Assembly: GCA_905236785.1 (NCBI GenBank) | Contig: CAJOQC010000032.1 | Coordinates: 1 to 9,716, forward strand | Direction: 5' to 3' | Length of the DNA: 9,716 bases | Source: an uncultured Selenomonadaceae bacterium | GTDB lineage: Bacteria > Bacillota > Negativicutes > Selenomonadales > Selenomonadaceae | Position numbers and translations under genes: made by a program | In this document: piece by piece, positions 7,399 through 9,716 of the stretch | How positions within the stretch are numbered: position 1 is the stretch's first letter | How the letters are laid out: each line of letters starts with the position of its first letter | The notes under the pieces: generated by a model | What the model was told of the DNA's origin: nothing | Database searches by the model: none | What the model saw: the letters and a program-made list of their open reading frames with translations, nothing else

Positions 7399-7425
7399 CT
7401 CTAAAACCCCTCCGTCAGCCCTGCG
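7399..7425 (+). repeat. Decayed end of the MITE family found at 8519-8658
   Basis: These 27 bases match the complement of the right arm of the MITE (8626-8652 plus one base) except for one missing A in the CTCTAAAA run. They include CTCTAAAA, CCCCTCCGTCAG and CCCTGCG. Similarity fades after this, with a possible degraded continuation to about 7456 (AGCCAAAAAG against GGCTAAAAAAG). No matching second end or target duplication is seen. Relative to the right arm of the intact element, it lies in inverted orientation on the other side of the sirtuin gene. Confidence 0.7.
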
Positions 7426-7526
7426 AGTTCCCCCCCAAGAGAGATAGCCAAAAAGTCGCGTCCAGATTTTCCCTGATACTACTCTTAGTTGAAAAGTGTA
7501 CTTTTTTACGGTGAGTTATAAGACTG

Positions 7527-7549
7527 CTTTTGAGCCGTAGCCTCAAAAG
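7527..7549. repeat. 8-bp inverted repeat downstream of the sirtuin gene
   Basis: CTTTTGAG (7527-7534) and CTCAAAAG (7542-7549) form a stem with a 7-nt loop. There is no U-run on either side, so a terminator role is doubtful. It may be an mRNA 3'-end stabilising hairpin or chance. Confidence 0.4.
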
Positions 7550-7568
7550 TAAAGCAATTATCGGCTTG

Positions 7569-7610
7569 CAATTCATCAATTAAAATTATTCAATTTTAAT
7601 TGATGAATTG
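7569..7610. repeat. Perfect 19-bp inverted repeat across the sirtuin stop codon
   Basis: The arms CAATTCATCAATTAAAATT (7569-7587) and 7592-7610 are exact complements around a 4-nt loop. The right arm encodes the last four residues and the stop of the sirtuin gene; the left arm is non-coding. As RNA it would give a long AT-rich hairpin closing the transcript in either direction. Without a following U-run it is not a classic terminator, but a role as a 3' end or bidirectional terminator is plausible. Confidence 0.8.
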
Positions 7611-8444
7611 TATCAAACGAGCAAGAGTTTTGTTTATATCGCTTTTTATGCATATACTTTGGAGTTCGATTTCCTCTGGCACGCAAAATTCATCTTGATT
7701 GACGGAGGCAAAGACAGCAGAGGTATTACTCGCCGTCATGCGCCAAAAAGGAAATTTTATTATGCCGGGCGTGTTCATGCCGACTCCCAATTCCAGGTAA
7801 AGAATACGACTTGCTTTATGACAATCCAAAAAATTTTGGTAGCGATTTGAGGCCAATCGCCAACCGTCATCTTCCACAAAGGTATCATCGCAACGCAGGT
7901 TCATTTCCATAGCCCCGCCGCAGACCGGGCATTTGGGTACAAGTTCCGTCGGTATGCACATATCATGTTCTGCCGCTATCATGCGCCGCACTGCTTCTTC
8001 ATTGTCGTAGGTTTTTTCATGACAGGGCGTTTTGCATTGCCACAATCCGTAATCGCCTTGAGTGTAGAAGAGTCTTTCCTTGGCAAAGCCATTGTTTTGG
8101 AAAAGATGATCTACATTTGTGGTGAGTACAAAATAATCCTTGTCTTGCACAAGATGAAGTAAGTTCTCATGTACCGCACTTTTCGGTTGGTCATAGCGAT
8201 TGTAAAAGATATTGCGGCTCCAGAACGCCCATTTTTCTTCTTCGGTGGGGTAAGGGAAGAACCCGCCCGAATACATATCGTGAAAATGATATTTCCGTTC
8301 AAAATCGGCAAAATGTTTTTGAAAACGCTCTCCCATGTAATCATAGCCTGCCGCCGTGCTTAGCCCGGCTCCCGCTCCTATTAAGACGGCCTCTGCCTCT
8401 TCGATGGCTTTACCAAGGCGCAAAATATCCTTTGATTCTTTCAT
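7596..8444 (-). CDS. Class M-like sirtuin (SirTM family), probable NAD-dependent protein ADP-ribosyltransferase
   Basis: A 282-residue Sir2-family protein. The NAD-binding GAGAGLS lies near residue 23-29, TTNVDHLF at 108-115 includes N110, and the zinc-type cysteines are CKTPC (C137, C141) and CPVC (C172, C175). Where deacetylase sirtuins have HG with the catalytic His, this protein has FYTQGDYG, with Gln129. N110, Q129 and R184 are spaced (19 and 74 residues) as I recall for the catalytic N118, Q137 and R192 of Streptococcus SirTM, which ADP-ribosylates a lipoylated GcvH-like protein. This favours transferase over deacetylase activity. The ATG at 8444 has GGAGG 5 nt upstream; an earlier in-frame GTG (8462) has no such site. 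Characterised SirTMs sit with macrodomain, GcvH-L and LplA2 genes; none is here. I see no convincing promoter of its own. Confidence 0.85.
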   Translation of the reverse strand: MKESKDILRLGKAIEEAEAVLIGAGAGLSTAAGYDYMGERFQKHFADFERKYHFHDMYSGGFFPYPTEEEKWAFWSRNIFYNRYDQPKSAVHENLLHLVQDKDYFVLTTNVDHLFQNNGFAKERLFYTQGDYGLWQCKTPCHEKTYDNEEAVRRMIAAEHDMCIPTELVPKCPVCGGAMEMNLRCDDTFVEDDGWRLASNRYQNFLDCHKASRILYLELGVGMNTPGIIKFPFWRMTASNTSAVFASVNQDEFCVPEEIELQSICIKSDINKTLARLIQFIN

Positions 8445-8518
8445 GATAGCCTCCGTTGACACAAAACGATAGTTGTAATAATTTGTCTTTTGTAAGGTAA
8501 ATATATTTTTTCATTAAA

Positions 8519-8658
8519 GGGCATCTCTAAAAACTCACTTTATACCTCCTCCCGTCGGCTTCGCCGACACCCTCCTCCAAGAGGAGGGCTTTTTTAGCCT
8601 CCCCTGAAAGGGGAGGTGGCAGCCCGCAGGGCTGACGGAGGGGTTTTTAGAGGTTGCC
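8519..8658. mobile_element. MITE-like element, 140 bp, with TAAA target duplication
   Basis: The ends are GGGCATCTCTAAAAAC (8519-8534) and the complement of GGCAACCTCTAAAAAC (8643-8658), matching at 13 of 16 positions. Direct TAAA copies flank it at 8515-8518 and 8659-8662. It has no coding capacity. Inside lie four compact hairpins: GTCGGC/GCCGAC (8554-8568), CCCTCCTC/GAGGAGGG (8570-8588), CCTCCCC/GGGGAGG (8598-8616) and CAGCCC/GGGCTG (8620-8634). The two halves look like diverged inverted copies of one module: CTCTAAAAAC, CCTCC-GTC, a hairpin, then a C-rich/G-rich hairpin. Similar CTCC/GTCAGCCC-type repeats are known from many Bacillota genomes. It separates the phosphatase and sirtuin genes and presumably depends on a transposase elsewhere. 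Confidence 0.82.
8570..8595 (+). terminator. Intrinsic-terminator-like hairpin inside the MITE (plus strand)
   Basis: The 8-bp stem CCCTCCTC/GAGGAGGG with a CAA loop is followed by CTTTTTT, the form of a Rho-independent terminator for plus-strand transcription. No plus-strand gene is seen, so if active it would block antisense or incoming transcripts. On the minus strand the same hairpin lacks a U-run, so it should not stop the native transcripts. Confidence 0.5.
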
Positions 8659-8694
8659 TAAAGTTTTGGTATATTGTGCCGGGTAACTCTGTCG

Positions 8695-9150
8695 TCATTT
8701 TGCCAATTTTTTGAGCAGGGCGGCGCAACCTTTCTTAACATCTTGGTATGTAGTGTCAAAATCACCGGTATACCATGGGTCGGCAACATCGCGGCGTTCT
8801 CCGGCAAATTCCATTAAGAGTCGCACCTTATCCTTGGGGTCACCCTTGGTCAGACGGTTGAGGTCGCGCATATTTTCTTCGTCCATGCCGATTATTAAGT
8901 CATAATTTTCGTAGTCGGCGTATGTAATTTGCCGGGCTTTTCTCGGCGTAAAGGGTATGCCGACTTCCCTCAGTTTGTTTTTCGTGCCGTAATATGTATC
9001 TGAACCAATTTCATCGGTACGGCAAGCCTTGGAATCAACGATAATTTCGTTTTCAAGATTTGCTTTACGCACCATATCTTTCATAACAAATTCTGCCATA
9101 GGGGAACGACAAATGTTGCCATGGCAAACGAAAAGAACTTTTTTTGACAT
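8695..9150 (-). CDS. Low-molecular-weight protein tyrosine phosphatase
   Basis: A 151-residue LMW-PTP. The phosphate-binding loop is CHGNICRSP with the nucleophile C9 and R15, followed by S16. The general-acid Asp is in DPWYTGDFD (D124). Length and motif spacing are typical, so the enzyme should be active. In bacteria these cytosolic phosphatases often reverse tyrosine phosphorylation linked to exopolysaccharide synthesis or stress responses; no tyrosine kinase or polysaccharide gene is in the window, so the target is unknown. The ATG at 9150 has AAAGG 8 nt upstream and begins MSKKVLFVCHGN, as in the family. An in-frame GTG at 9159 overlaps the tetR stop but has no spaced binding site. The gene starts 5 nt after the TetR-type gene, so they are probably co-transcribed. 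Confidence 0.93.
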   Translation of the reverse strand: MSKKVLFVCHGNICRSPMAEFVMKDMVRKANLENEIIVDSKACRTDEIGSDTYYGTKNKLREVGIPFTPRKARQITYADYENYDLIIGMDEENMRDLNRLTKGDPKDKVRLLMEFAGERRDVADPWYTGDFDTTYQDVKKGCAALLKKLAK

Positions 9151-9155
9151 TTCAA

Positions 9156-9716
9156 TCACCTTTCCTGCATAAATTTGATATACCCATCAAGTATTCGCTT
9201 AAAATTTGCGTCCATTGATATTAGACCGCTTCCTACGCACCAGTCAAAAATACAGCCTTTGGCTATGGCGCAAATATCTCCGCTCATAAGATGGATGTCG
9301 GCATCCTTTGCCAAAAAGCCTTGTTTTTGCGCCGCCAAAAGTTCCCTCTCGGAGCGAGCCATAACGGTTTCGGCGGCAAATTTTCCGTCTGTTTCTCCCA
9401 TATAGGTAAAAAGAGCCTCGTTGCTCGGCGTGTAAAAACTACGCATGAATTTAACGCCCAGGCTTTCATAGCGCATAAACAGATGTAAGTATAATTCTGT
9501 GATACGGTCGGCAATCGCAGACAACGGAGCATGAAGTTCGATTTGGGCAAAGGACTCCCCTCGGACAAAATACATCATTAAATCATCTTTGTTTTTGAAA
9601 TGATAGTAGAATGTCCCCGTAGCTATATTAGCCTCTTCGCAGACGCGGCGCACGGTAACGGCATCGGCTCCTTGTTTTTCCACCAAAGCTATGGCGGCGC
9701 GAATTATCTTTTCCCC
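9156..9716 (-). CDS. TetR/AcrR-family transcriptional regulator (5' end cut by window edge)
   Basis: The reading frame is open to the right edge, so the start lies outside the window; 186 residues are visible. The first visible residues, GEKIIRAAIALVEKQGAD, are helix 1 of a TetR_N domain. The helix-turn-helix follows, with VTVRRVCEEANIATGTFYYHF and then KNKDDL, a textbook TetR_N signature. The remaining 130 or so residues form the variable ligand-binding part and do not reveal the ligand. A TTG codon at 9686 is internal to the conserved domain and should not be taken as the start. The phosphatase gene follows 5 nt after the stop, which suggests one transcript. TetR proteins usually repress their own or adjacent genes, so the pair may be autoregulated; the promoter is not in view. 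Confidence 0.9.
   Translation of the reverse strand, partial: GEKIIRAAIALVEKQGADAVTVRRVCEEANIATGTFYYHFKNKDDLMMYFVRGESFAQIELHAPLSAIADRITELYLHLFMRYESLGVKFMRSFYTPSNEALFTYMGETDGKFAAETVMARSERELLAAQKQGFLAKDADIHLMSGDICAIAKGCIFDWCVGSGLISMDANFKRILDGYIKFMQER

Larger units (their letters stand above)
7215..7595. other. 380-bp gap between sirtuin gene and rodZ
   Basis: No credible gene is seen on either strand. Contents, from left to right: rodZ ribosome binding site and leader hairpins (7217-7263), the rodZ promoter (7314-7342), a decayed fragment of the MITE family (7399-7425, perhaps to about 7456), a short palindrome AAAAGT-GT-ACTTTT (7492-7505), an 8-bp inverted repeat CTTTTGAG/CTCAAAAG with a 7-nt loop (7527-7549) and the left arm of a perfect 19-bp palindrome (from 7569). 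No hairpin here is followed by a U-run on the minus strand, so no standard terminator for the sirtuin gene is visible. Confidence 0.7.

Noticed and set aside
8111..8344. Minus-strand open frame of 77 codons within the sirtuin gene
   Set aside because: It is a shifted frame of a gene with complete family motifs; no start site and no domain.
8442..8510. Promoter for the sirtuin gene (candidates TATATT and TATTAC as -10)
   Set aside because: No -35 element at acceptable spacing with more than a weak match was found, so no promoter is annotated.
7232..8662. CRISPR array or phage-defence module in the accessory patch
   Set aside because: There are no regularly spaced direct repeats and no nuclease, helicase or toxin-antitoxin genes; the sirtuin is a stand-alone SirTM-like enzyme without the fusions seen in defence-associated Sir2 proteins.

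Overview
All protein-coding genes in this window lie on the minus strand, so transcription runs from high to low coordinates. The gene set (SepF, YlmH, YggS, PgeF, NrdR, a YgiQ-type radical SAM protein, a RodZ-like protein), strong GGAGG ribosome binding sites and moderate GC point to Bacillota. The order rodZ-ygiQ-nrdR-radical SAM-pgeF-yggS-sepF-ylmH, and a RodZ-like shape protein, make an anaerobic member of the Negativicutes the best guess. That is an inference from gene order recalled from the literature, not a computed placement.

Layout from right (upstream) to left. (1) 8695-9716: a TetR/AcrR-type regulator cut by the window edge, closely followed by a low-molecular-weight protein tyrosine phosphatase. 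(2) 8519-8658: a 140-bp non-coding element with 16-bp imperfect terminal inverted repeats, several GC hairpins and a 4-bp TAAA direct repeat at its borders, which I read as a MITE. (3) 7596-8444: a sirtuin whose catalytic His is replaced by Gln, as in class M sirtuins (SirTM, protein ADP-ribosyltransferases). It has none of the usual macrodomain, GcvH-like or LplA partners nearby. A perfect 19-bp inverted repeat covers its stop codon. (4) 7215-7595: a 380-bp gap holding a decayed fragment of the same repeat family, small palindromes and a good sigma-A-type promoter (TTGTAA, 17 nt, TATAAT), followed by a leader with two GC-rich hairpins. (5) 1-7205: eight tightly packed genes that look like one operon driven from that promoter.

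The operon combines cell shape and division (RodZ-like, SepF, YlmH), dNTP-supply control (NrdR), two radical SAM enzymes of uncertain substrate (YgiQ-type and COG1032/B12-binding type), and two housekeeping enzymes (PgeF/laccase-domain, YggS PLP homeostasis). Most junctions are overlaps or gaps of a few bases, and several ribosome binding sites sit in the 3' end of the preceding gene. Two genes use TTG starts.

I did not find an obvious new multi-gene system. The least ordinary part is the accessory patch at about 7399-8658: an orphan class M-like sirtuin bracketed by inverted copies of one small repeat.
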